Origin: Meira nashicola
Lineage: Eukaryota > Basidiomycota > Exobasidiomycetes > Exobasidiales > Brachybasidiaceae
DNA: 64,000 nucleotides
NCBI GenBank assembly: GCA_001600355.1
Contig: BCJU01000002.1
Coordinates: forward strand, 1,302,001-1,366,000
Direction of reading: 5' to 3'
Of this stretch, positions 18,557 through 27,530 are shown piece after piece (positions within the stretch are counted from its first letter, which is position 1; each line of letters opens with the position of its first letter). The notes beneath the pieces are model-generated. The model was not told where the DNA came from. It did no database searches and saw only the letters and a list, made by a program, of their open reading frames with translations. Both the position numbers and the translations under genes were made by a program.

Positions 18557-21373
18557 ATGGCTTCTACAACCTCACAAAAGGTTCATTTGATCTTCTTATA
18601 TCATCCACAAGTAGATATCACCACTTCGCCAATCCCAAACGCAATCCTTAAGCGACTTTCAACTCTTTATGGTCATCCAAAAAATCTATTGATCGGTCAA
18701 ATTCGATATGGTCAATTACACCCATCCTCTACTTCTACACCGGCAAATGTTGATTTAGATACACTTCTTTCGCCTAATTCAAAATTATCCGCTACTTCGT
18801 TTGTTTCGACAGACGAATTCATTCGTATCAATACTGCTCAACAAATAAACAGTAACGATTCTTTCTTGATAGATACTTGGTCAGACGTACGCGCGATTCG
18901 AAGACGACCTTGGCAAGATGAATTGGACGAACTCACGCTCGGTTCAGAATCAAAACAAGATGCAGTCCTTTGCATTGCTGACGGTTTAGTAGCTGCAGGT
19001 GAAATGTTTGCCAGATTTAGCATAACAACAAATCCTTTGGCTCGATATCTTGTTCACCTTATTCCCGACTCATCTTCTAAACTTGATCTGAGAAATGATA
19101 TACACCCGCATTCAAATCTCGATTCCACGCACGATCAATGGAATTGGGATCGTGCAGCGACCGAATTGGGAAAAATTGGCGCTTGGCCTTCAACAGTTGT
19201 TCTACCCGATAGTGGTGCTTCCATTGCTATGCTGTCAGTAGAAGCAGAAAGACTACATAGAACGATTTCCGACAATTTGCCTCCCACTTTACCTTCCATC
19301 AGCGACGCTCCTAGCATTCTTGGAGCAAGTTTTCGACCTGTCACATTTGCAAAGGGAATGTTGTTATCTGGCTATAGTGACGCAGCCGGCACAGCAGCTC
19401 GCGCAGCTGCAAATGCAAACATACCCATCACAAGCAGGAAGAGACAAAGACGTCAAAGCGTCAAAGGTGGTCAACTTGGTGGACAAACAAACAAGAATGA
19501 CGAAGGTGCTGGAGGCAGCATTTTAAACGTCAATGGTGCCTCGGCTAACACTATCAGCCAACCTCTTCCAGACACTACGCCTCGCAAATCTGTCTCTGAA
19601 GCACAGGCTATCCAAAAGGTTTTATTCTTGCAGCAACAACAACAAATGATGATGCGTAATGTCAAGATTTTGCAACAACAAGAAGAAGACAAGGGTTCAA
19701 ATAAAGGTTCTCCTACAAGAAACAGACTTTTGAATCAATTCCGAGAGCAATTAGACTCGCAACAAGATGCTTTGCGAAGTTATCAAATCAAGTTGAGTTC
19801 AGGAGGATTAATACCCGATTTAAATAATTCACTGAATGCATTAATGGCGATCGATAGGGAAGCAACGAATCAAGGTATTCATCTTGGTGGGCCCAGTAAT
19901 ATGCAAGCGCTTGTTGCAAGACATCGTCAGCAGTTATTAGCACAACAACAAAAGGCACAAGAGCAACTAGCTGGAACTGCACCTAGTACAGCTCAGCCTT
20001 CTGTACCTCCTTCCACGACAACTATTGGCGAAGTATCCACTCAGCCGACTGATGTAAGTGATGGTCAACAAGTCAGAAAACCTGGTGGTCAGGTATTCTG
20101 GGTAGGAGCAATTACATGGAATATGGCATTGCCAAATAAACAGAGAAATCATGCCGCTACATTTGTCATGGCACAATGTGCTCCCAATACAGATCAATCT
20201 ACACTTTTACTTCCATGGCCGCAAAAGTTTACCATCAGTGAAGTCAAGACAGTATCTTTATCTACAATGCAACAATATGCTACCTCGCACGGTACGCCTT
20301 GCATTATCTTCAATCCTAAACCCTTACCAAATTCAGTTCAAGGAGGACCTTCTCCAGATGCACCTAGTGCTAATAAAACCAATGAAACGATGTACATGAT
20401 GCTGGCAAGGATGATAGATAGCAAGAAAGGTTGTGCGTATATGAAATTACAAGATGCACCAAATGCACCCGCTGAAGCTGGAATTGTGATTGTACCTACA
20501 GCGCCTGCTCCAGGAAGTACTGCTAGACGTTTACTTGGATTGGTGTTTAAAGAGCCTGTTCCATGGCATATGTTCCTTCCTCAAACAGTTCCAGGTGCAG
20601 CAGTTGCGGTTCAGCCAGGAACTGTTGCAGCCAATGTTCAAAGTACGCAAGCAGGCAATGTATTCGCTCGTCCGCCCTCTACACCTCAAGCTCCACCTGC
20701 CTTATTCCAACAACAACAAGCATCGGCTAGACCGGTAATGCCTCAAACACCACAACAATCTCAACAGATTGGAGTTTCAACCGGTGGTACACCTTCTCAA
20801 GCTACGCCTATTCCACCTGCGATGGGAACGTTAAGTGCACTTTCTGCTGCTCAAATGACACAACAGATACCAGCTTGGGCTGCATCTGCACTTGCAAATC
20901 AACAACAACAACCAAAGCAAAACGCAATACCAGCATCGTTAGCAGCTTTACAACAAGCAATGCAAATGAATGCCGGTGGAATGTTGAATACAGGAAATGC
21001 AAATTTTGGAGGAAATAATGAGAATAAAAATGTCAATTTAGCAAACATTTTCGGAGGAGGTGATGGAAATAGAATGAATATCGATTTTAATGCATTAGCA
21101 TCTCAATTAAACATACCTGTCAATCGAACTGGAATGCCAAATCAACAGCAAACGTCACAACAACAAGGTAATCCTGCTATCTTCAATCAATCCATCTGGT
21201 CAGACAACAATAATGCCAATAATACCAATCCAATGATGAACAATACCACCATCAATCCCAATGCGTTTGCCAATATAAATAATGCTGGCATTCAACCTCC
21301 TGCAGGCGGACAAGGAATGTCATCAGCTGATTTGGAAGCTTTGCAAAGGATCTTAGGCTTGACAAATAATTAA
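18557..21373 (+). CDS. Mediator subunit 25-like protein (VWA-type N-terminus)
   Basis: Candidate Mediator subunit, 938 aa, starting at MASTTSQKVHLIFLYHP; an earlier in-frame ATG at 18464 would add 31 residues without conservation. Residues 1-170 resemble the MED25 von Willebrand A-type fold: a hydrophobic first strand, CIADGLVAAGEMFARF (matching the MED25 IAEGL helix) and RYLVHLIPDSS. A metal-binding DxSxS motif is absent, as in MED25. A Gln-rich middle leads to a globular block (VFWVGAITWNMALP to KEPVPWHMFLP, about 515-680) that could correspond to the MED25 activator-interaction domain. The C-terminus is Gln/Asn-rich and prion-like. A role as coactivator target is inference; the MED25 assignment rests on pattern memory only. 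Confidence 0.5.
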   Translation: MASTTSQKVHLIFLYHPQVDITTSPIPNAILKRLSTLYGHPKNLLIGQIRYGQLHPSSTSTPANVDLDTLLSPNSKLSATSFVSTDEFIRINTAQQINSNDSFLIDTWSDVRAIRRRPWQDELDELTLGSESKQDAVLCIADGLVAAGEMFARFSITTNPLARYLVHLIPDSSSKLDLRNDIHPHSNLDSTHDQWNWDRAATELGKIGAWPSTVVLPDSGASIAMLSVEAERLHRTISDNLPPTLPSISDAPSILGASFRPVTFAKGMLLSGYSDAAGTAARAAANANIPITSRKRQRRQSVKGGQLGGQTNKNDEGAGGSILNVNGASANTISQPLPDTTPRKSVSEAQAIQKVLFLQQQQQMMMRNVKILQQQEEDKGSNKGSPTRNRLLNQFREQLDSQQDALRSYQIKLSSGGLIPDLNNSLNALMAIDREATNQGIHLGGPSNMQALVARHRQQLLAQQQKAQEQLAGTAPSTAQPSVPPSTTTIGEVSTQPTDVSDGQQVRKPGGQVFWVGAITWNMALPNKQRNHAATFVMAQCAPNTDQSTLLLPWPQKFTISEVKTVSLSTMQQYATSHGTPCIIFNPKPLPNSVQGGPSPDAPSANKTNETMYMMLARMIDSKKGCAYMKLQDAPNAPAEAGIVIVPTAPAPGSTARRLLGLVFKEPVPWHMFLPQTVPGAAVAVQPGTVAANVQSTQAGNVFARPPSTPQAPPALFQQQQASARPVMPQTPQQSQQIGVSTGGTPSQATPIPPAMGTLSALSAAQMTQQIPAWAASALANQQQQPKQNAIPASLAALQQAMQMNAGGMLNTGNANFGGNNENKNVNLANIFGGGDGNRMNIDFNALASQLNIPVNRTGMPNQQQTSQQQGNPAIFNQSIWSDNNNANNTNPMMNNTTINPNAFANINNAGIQPPAGGQGMSSADLEALQRILGLTNN

Positions 21374-21462
21374 AAAAAGATGTTCACTCATCAACATTTG
21401 TATATTAGTACACATTGAAAAAATCAAAAGGTATCTTGTATTCTTAGAAAATAAAGAGAATT

Positions 21463-23040
21463 TTATGCTTGACCAATGAAAAAGCTTGCAAAACTTCCTA
21501 TGGAAAGCCCAAATGTGAGCCACCAACTAATCAAACCAGCTGCTAAGCCACGTTGACGTTCATTAATAAGATCAGGCGAACGAGGTCCAATGATGAATGT
21601 GTTTGTAGCTAATAATCCATTTGTTGCACCTAATACAATTACCAAAAAGAAGAAAGCAAATGATCCCAACGTATTTGAAGAATCGCCAATGCCGATCGGA
21701 GAAGCACGTTCAAGATTGCATAATGATAAAAGTGGAATCAAAGCTGTACGTAAAAGAGAAGCGATAGAGACATACTCTATGCGTTGAAAGCAGAACAGAG
21801 AGGGAGCAATAGTTGGTAACGTACGTCCGATCAAATCACTCGTATTGAATGCAACAAAGTGCCATGCTACAAAGGCGAGCGTTGAAATAGATTTTGACTT
21901 TGTCGCCGCTTCAGGCCTTACTCTTGATGTCAACGAGGGAAATACAGCCAAAGTGATAACAAAGATATAAGCGATTGTGAAACAGGAAAGGATTGTTTTC
22001 CGTTGCACTTCCATAATACGATCATATAATGCTTCCATAGAGCTGTTCATGTATTTGCGAATAGGTGATGCTGATGCAGGAGGTTGAGTAACTCCCTCTG
22101 TAGATGCTTCTTGTGAAAGTTCTAAATTAACTTTATTCGTCATACTTTCTTCCATCTCTTTGTAAATTTTGCTTCTTGTCAACCTCCAATAAGAATACAA
22201 TGCAACAATCATCAAGATTGAATTTGCAATGAAGAAATTCACTGCAACCTTGGCCGCTCCACCATTGTCGATGACTGAAGTATGAGTTGTACCAATACTG
22301 ACATAAGTTATAATAAGTTGGGTATAACTGGCCCCTGCTCCTACAACACCTTGTCCGGTGAGCATCAAACCTAAACAACGGGGGCCATAAGCATTTGATA
22401 AGGTGACTACTGCTAATTGCAGGTAAGATGTTGCTGCTGAGATGATTAACGTCAACAGTAGAATCACAGGAAGTGTAAATGTTGTCGAGTATGATTTATT
22501 CCCTTGAGCCGTAATTGCAGTTAAAATTGTACTGAATATCAAAATGGAAATAATTACCACCATGGAAGAAAAGATTCTCCGTTTGATCGAATTATTCGGC
22601 ATACTAGCTGTTGCATGAGCACCAAATCCGATACTTGAAATATTGTAGACAAGGATGATCCAACTCATAAATGAATTTTCTTGTTTCGTTCCATTCAATA
22701 TACTTCTATAATATTCTGTTGGCGTAATGATGGCATTGAATGGAAGTAAAACAGCAGCTCCCAATAGAACAAATGATGCTTGAATGTATACTTTTGCAAG
22801 TAAAGGTGATTGTGCCCATCCTGTCGTATACTCAACACCTTCTAAAATTCTTGTGTCTGCGTCACCATCTCCATTTGTTTGCAAGGGAACACCTTCTCCC
22901 CTACCTTCCTCCCCCTCCTCTTCTTCTTCTTGACCTAAAGGCTGGTATGTCACATTTCCACGTTCTTCCAACCTAGAGAATACATTTGGTACATGGAATG
23001 TATGCTTCTGTAGCACCGGTTTCACATCTTTTCCCGTCAT
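21463..23040 (-). CDS. Equilibrative nucleoside transporter (SLC29/FUN26 family)
   Basis: Membrane transporter for nucleosides, 525 aa. An acidic cytosolic N-terminus of about 75 residues, with a Glu/Gly run, precedes the first helix. The family signature LLGAAVLLPFNAIITPTEYY follows in TM1, and about 11 hydrophobic segments are visible with a central hydrophilic loop at about 295-335. The last helices contain GATNGLLATNTFIIGP and ISWWLTFGLSIGSFASFF, typical of ENTs. Yeast Fun26 acts in the vacuolar membrane; location here is unknown. It is divergently transcribed from COG8 with only 260 bp between start codons, so the promoters overlap. Confidence 0.88.
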   Translation of the reverse strand: MTGKDVKPVLQKHTFHVPNVFSRLEERGNVTYQPLGQEEEEEGEEGRGEGVPLQTNGDGDADTRILEGVEYTTGWAQSPLLAKVYIQASFVLLGAAVLLPFNAIITPTEYYRSILNGTKQENSFMSWIILVYNISSIGFGAHATASMPNNSIKRRIFSSMVVIISILIFSTILTAITAQGNKSYSTTFTLPVILLLTLIISAATSYLQLAVVTLSNAYGPRCLGLMLTGQGVVGAGASYTQLIITYVSIGTTHTSVIDNGGAAKVAVNFFIANSILMIVALYSYWRLTRSKIYKEMEESMTNKVNLELSQEASTEGVTQPPASASPIRKYMNSSMEALYDRIMEVQRKTILSCFTIAYIFVITLAVFPSLTSRVRPEAATKSKSISTLAFVAWHFVAFNTSDLIGRTLPTIAPSLFCFQRIEYVSIASLLRTALIPLLSLCNLERASPIGIGDSSNTLGSFAFFFLVIVLGATNGLLATNTFIIGPRSPDLINERQRGLAAGLISWWLTFGLSIGSFASFFIGQA

Positions 23041-23300
23041 TGTCGTTGAATAATGTCTAAAATTAATTCATCTTTAGGACCCGACGATGCCAAAGGTAGG
23101 TTGTGTGTAGAGAAAGACAATCGAATCCCGATCAAATGATATGGGTAAAAGATATGTGAATAGGCAATTAAATAAGGCATTGCCAGGGTTTTCAAAATCT
23201 AGCGAACGCATTGGCCACAAGAAGCGCGTAAAGTCCGCTTATAGACTACACTTGAACAGGAAGATTCAAGTTCTCTCTTTCAAATACCATCAAGGCAAAC

Positions 23301-26300
23301 ATGACGACAAATGTCGAAGCCCCGGTGGCTTCGACATCAAAAAAGCTCGATTCACTACCTGCTTTATTGAAATCTCTCAAAACATCATCATCATCTTCTT
23401 CTGAAAATGTATCAATTCCCGATGATATCGATGATCCTACTTCAACCTCATTCAGTCAATTACTCTCATTAACAACGCAATCACTTGACGATCTTCGAAC
23501 TCAACCTGCCGCTCTCAATACTGCCAGCTCATCTTTGGAAAGTCAATTGTCCAATTTATGTTCTCGACATGTTTCCTCTTTTGTTCGTGTTCATTCTGCT
23601 TCATCTGCACTTCCTAGCACTCTTGATCGCTTAGACATTCAATTGGATAAATTGATCGATCATGACTTGCAAACATTATCTGAAGCAGCTCAACAATTTC
23701 CAAAAAATGTCGAAGTATCACTTTCTGCAAGGAATAAAGCAAGAAATTTACTTGATCAATACGAAACTTCTTTAAAGGATTTATTGGATATTCCTCGATT
23801 ATTAGTAACTTGTGCAAAAGCCAATCATCCTATTGAAGCACTTCAATTAGGCATACATATGGCAAAAATCGCTCGAGCTGATGCTGAAAGCGGTCAAAAA
23901 AGTGTCACTGTCAAAGCATTGAAAGAAGAATGTTGGACACATTTAAAGAGGTTACGAGAAGACTTGTTACGTGGTTTGGGCGCGAGAGGAGTTCGATTAC
24001 CCGCTGCAAGAAGATATGTTTCTCTGTTGCAAAGATTACACGATATTGATGAGGCATCTTATGATGAAAGGCATGATGGTATAGCGAGCACAAGCAGGCT
24101 TGCTATTTCGCAAAGCGCAATCTGTTTGTCTTTCTTGCGATCTCGATGGATCATGGTCGAAGATTTAGGCGCACATGATTCTGATGAGCAATTTGCAAAC
24201 ATTTTATCATCCCAAATATCCTCTTGGAGGGAGCTTGTAGGAGATACTTGTAATATTGCAATGGCGCTCTTTGGAGACAAGGAATCACAGAACGATACGG
24301 GAGAAAGCAATGAAACGAATCGGGGTGACGAGCTATCACCTTTATCGCTCATCTCTTCGTTCGGATATCGATCTATTTCCAAACTAGAACAGCTTGTTTC
24401 AAGGGTCTTACCGAGCATTGACGGAAAGCAAGGATCATTGCAAGATGCATTTGAAACGCTTGCTTCTTTACACATGCAATTATCGTATTCTGCTGCTTCG
24501 CTTTCGCGACAAGGTCTTGACTTTTCAGATGTTAGTGCTGCTCGTAAGGCATTTGAGAGTCAATCGTTAGAACTATGGTCCTCTGGAATCAAAGGTGTAG
24601 TGGAGACATTCGAAAATGGTCTAGGATCTTCAGCTACATTGTCAGTCATTGATCTGACAGGATCAGATGATGTCAGTGACGTTTTGAGGAATGTCACTTT
24701 AGAGAATATCCGTACCTCAGACGATTGGTCATTGCAAGTCTCTTTCTTTCCTCCCCTCGCGACATTGGCAAATGGTATTTTGGATATTCATGATGCTTTT
24801 GTCTCTTTTGCTCCCATCTCGATTGGAAAGGATGCATTAAAAGCTTTTGACTTTGCTATGACTGATCTTTTGGCACATATGTTGGAATCTTTCCGCAAAG
24901 CAGAATCTGATCAAACTTCAACATCTCCCTCGGTTCGCATTTACCCTCTAATTGAAGGCGTACAAATGGAAAGAGAGAGTAAGAGCAAAAGAAGATTGCA
25001 TGAAGCAACAATCACAACAGCAGCCAGATTTTTGGCTACGCTCAGCGAATTGCTATTATCATTTTTGCGAGATTCAACGTCAACCTTATTCGAGCGCGAA
25101 TTTTCATTGACACCTTCATTGGACTCTACTTTGAGAAATATCTCTGAGTGGACGAATGAAGTGGAGCAAAAGTGGAAAGTTGGAGAGGAAGCTAGAATTG
25201 CCGAAGTGAAGAAAGCGGAAGACGATCGTTTGGCTGCAGAAGAAGCTGAAAGGAAACGTTTAGACGAAGAACAGACACGATTACGTCAAGAGGAGAAAGA
25301 GAGGAGAAGATTAGCGGAAGAGGCACGTCTACAAGAGGAAGCAGATAGAAAGAAACGAGAGGAGGCAGAACGCTTACGTAAGGAGGAAGAAGAGAAGAAG
25401 CGATTGGAAGAAGAAAAGTTGCGTAAGGAAGCAGAAGAGAAGCGGCTGGAAGAAGAAAGATTGCGTAAAGAAGAAGAAGAAAAACGCTTGGCTGAAGAGA
25501 GAGAGAAGAAGCGCATAGAAGATGAAAAGAAGAAAGCTGAAGAGGCGGAAGAAAGAAAGCGTCAAGATGAGGCAAGACGAAAAGAAGAGGAAGAAGCAAG
25601 AGAACGTGCTGAAGAGGAAAGCAGAATAAGAGAAGCCGAAGAGAGACAGAAAGAGGAAGAGAGAAAGAAAGAGGAAGAGAGAAAGAAAGAGGGAGAGAGA
25701 AAGAAAGAGGAAGAGAGAAAGAAAGAGGAAGAGAGAAAGAAAGAAGAAGAGAGACAGAGGGAAGAAGCGAGACAGAAAGAGGAAGAGAGAAAGAAGCTAG
25801 AAGACGAAAAGAGAAGTAAAGAACTTGCTGAGCTGGAAGAGAAGAAGCGTCAAGAAGTGAAAGCCCGAGAAGAAGAGGCTAAAAAGATTGAGGCCCAAAG
25901 TACAGTCGCACTTGAGAAGGAGAATGATGGATCGAAAGATACGTATCAATCCAAGGAAAGTGAGGAAAATGAAGGCAAAGCATCTGGCGCTGTGAGCGAG
26001 GATGAAGATGAAAGTAAAGAAAAGACCACAGCCGATTCATCAGCCAAGGACAAAAAGAAGAAGAAGAAGAAAAAGAAGAAAGGCAATAAGACTCCAGATC
26101 TTGTCCAGGCAGATAACACAGAATCCGAATTAACGGTCACAGCAGAGACAGGGCAACAGGATGAAAAGGTTCCCGAAACATCCCAAGAAGCTCAGGAAGT
26201 AGCAACGGTCAGCAAGACCACTGCAGATGCTGCCGAGGAAGAGAATGTTGGAGTTCAAGAGCAAAAGTCATCTGAAGTGAGCGATTCTAATTTGGAACCA

Positions 26301-26468
26301 GACAGCAAAGAGGTCGAAATTGCAGAAGAGGTTCAAGAACGTGGAGCAAAAAAACCTGAAGAACCTCCTAAAAAGCCTGTCAAAGCAAGCAAACTTGCTG
26401 AGAAGTTGCGTAAACATAAGGAAGAACGTGATCGTGCAGCGGCAGCAGCAGCATCGAAGGAAGCCTGA
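23301..26468 (+). CDS. COG8: Conserved oligomeric Golgi complex subunit 8 with long charged C-terminal extension
   Basis: Tethering-complex subunit for retrograde vesicle traffic at the Golgi, 1055 aa. The Dor1/COG8 region occupies about residues 40-620: SQLSNLCSRHVSSFVRVHS, IPRLLVTCAKANHPIEALQL and SFLRSRWIMVEDLG are recognisable. Usual family members end near 600-800 aa. Here about 430 more residues follow: an uninterrupted Glu/Lys/Arg coiled-coil (about 625-870) containing six-residue repeats, an acidic stretch, a run of ten lysines near 920-930, and a Lys/Ala-rich end. The frame continues without stop or splice signals, so the extension appears genuine. It could be a fusion to a caldesmon-like helix or repeat expansion. 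Core identity firm. Confidence 0.88.
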   Translation: MTTNVEAPVASTSKKLDSLPALLKSLKTSSSSSSENVSIPDDIDDPTSTSFSQLLSLTTQSLDDLRTQPAALNTASSSLESQLSNLCSRHVSSFVRVHSASSALPSTLDRLDIQLDKLIDHDLQTLSEAAQQFPKNVEVSLSARNKARNLLDQYETSLKDLLDIPRLLVTCAKANHPIEALQLGIHMAKIARADAESGQKSVTVKALKEECWTHLKRLREDLLRGLGARGVRLPAARRYVSLLQRLHDIDEASYDERHDGIASTSRLAISQSAICLSFLRSRWIMVEDLGAHDSDEQFANILSSQISSWRELVGDTCNIAMALFGDKESQNDTGESNETNRGDELSPLSLISSFGYRSISKLEQLVSRVLPSIDGKQGSLQDAFETLASLHMQLSYSAASLSRQGLDFSDVSAARKAFESQSLELWSSGIKGVVETFENGLGSSATLSVIDLTGSDDVSDVLRNVTLENIRTSDDWSLQVSFFPPLATLANGILDIHDAFVSFAPISIGKDALKAFDFAMTDLLAHMLESFRKAESDQTSTSPSVRIYPLIEGVQMERESKSKRRLHEATITTAARFLATLSELLLSFLRDSTSTLFEREFSLTPSLDSTLRNISEWTNEVEQKWKVGEEARIAEVKKAEDDRLAAEEAERKRLDEEQTRLRQEEKERRRLAEEARLQEEADRKKREEAERLRKEEEEKKRLEEEKLRKEAEEKRLEEERLRKEEEEKRLAEEREKKRIEDEKKKAEEAEERKRQDEARRKEEEEARERAEEESRIREAEERQKEEERKKEEERKKEGERKKEEERKKEEERKKEEERQREEARQKEEERKKLEDEKRSKELAELEEKKRQEVKAREEEAKKIEAQSTVALEKENDGSKDTYQSKESEENEGKASGAVSEDEDESKEKTTADSSAKDKKKKKKKKKKGNKTPDLVQADNTESELTVTAETGQQDEKVPETSQEAQEVATVSKTTADAAEEENVGVQEQKSSEVSDSNLEPDSKEVEIAEEVQERGAKKPEEPPKKPVKASKLAEKLRKHKEERDRAAAAAASKEA
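25641..25799 (+). repeat. 18-bp minisatellite encoding EERKKE repeats in COG8
   Basis: Tandem copies of an approximately GAAAGAAAGAGGAAGAGA unit, about eight copies with degeneration at the ends. The period is a multiple of three, so copy-number change keeps the frame. Several central copies are identical at nucleotide level, indicating recent expansion. Confidence 0.85.
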
Positions 26469-26621
26469 AATCATTTCATTGTACTTTTATAATACATAAC
26501 TTTGTGACTCAATTCGTCTTTGCTAGCTTTGGAATGATTGCTTTGACGGTTTATATAATGTACATCATCTTGATCGACCCTTTCATCCCAGATCAGGTGC
26601 GATTTCTTGCCCTTACTTTCT

Positions 26622-27279
26622 TCAAATGTTTTGACTTTGTTCTTCTGTGTCATCATCATTGATTGATGGAATACTGACATCTGGCGGCAAGTATGTTTCT
26701 GGAGTGTACAAAGATTCAGTAGTTAGATAGTGTAGTACTATATGTGTTGTCTGATCTACTCACTTTTTGCTTTATTCAAGAAACCAATATATAAAACTGC
26801 ATCTGCGCCATCTTTCAAACCCATCGCACCAATTGTAGACTTATTCTTGCGATCCAACTCTACGAACTTTAATTCATCTGAATGTACTCCATTTGAGCCA
26901 ATTGCAGAATTACCTTCAAAGAATGCAAGATCTTCTGCGTTTAGATCTTCGAATGAATCAACACCTATTTCCTCAGGCACTTCTGCATCTGTACCTTCTA
27001 ATAATTCCAAAGATAATCTTGCTAGTTCATCGTATGTTGTAGTTGGATCTACTGGAACGCAAAGCTGAATGAAACATTTTTGTGAATTAATACATATTTT
27101 CATTTAAATGCTGCTTTGCTAATCATTGCTTACCACGCTCTTTTGATATTTGATTCGTAACGCGAACCCAGACGGTGAATCAAAGGCTGATTCTTCCTGC
27201 TGTTCACTGGCCTGCAGAGAATAGAAATGGATTTAGTCGGTTATTGAAACGATTATTTTCATCTGTTGGTACATACCAT
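26622..27279 (-). CDS. Ubiquitin-like-fold protein, four exons, function unknown
   Basis: Reconstructed gene of 152 aa. Exons on the minus strand are 27279-27277, 27211-27134, 27064-26764 and 26698-26622, separated by introns of 65, 69 and 65 nt, all with GT...AG ends. Exon 1 contains only the ATG. The product begins MASEQQEESAFDSPSGF and contains a beta-grasp-like pattern: LRIKYQKSV, LCVPVDPTTTYDELARL, LKFVELD, then LGLKDGADAVLYIGFL. The last exon gives an acidic tail ending DDDTEEQSQNI. This looks like a degenerate ubiquitin-like domain with a 45-residue acidic insert. No conjugation di-Gly is present. The gene shares a 251-bp divergent promoter region with NUP84. Exon structure is well supported by frame continuity; function unknown. 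Confidence 0.7.
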
Positions 27280-27530
27280 GTCCCTTATGCAAGATACTCG
27301 AAATTGGTCAGTGATGGTGGTGATGCATTTGCTTAACTAGGTGGTTGTGGAGAGAATTCTTGAATGTGCACGCTTCTTCCTGCACGGACGAACGGACGCC
27401 TTGTACATAGTCTAGACTAAAGAATCAATTAGAAATAATTTTTCCAAACAACACGCGCTATTCTACAAATAAGAAGAATTCATCATCAACACCGTCAACC
27501 GATTCGAAGGGAAAGAGCAAGCAGGCAAAA

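Noticed and set aside
25192..25599. Minus-strand Leu/Pro-rich frames opposite COG8
   Set aside because: Produced by the complement of GAA/AAG codon repeats; no independent support.
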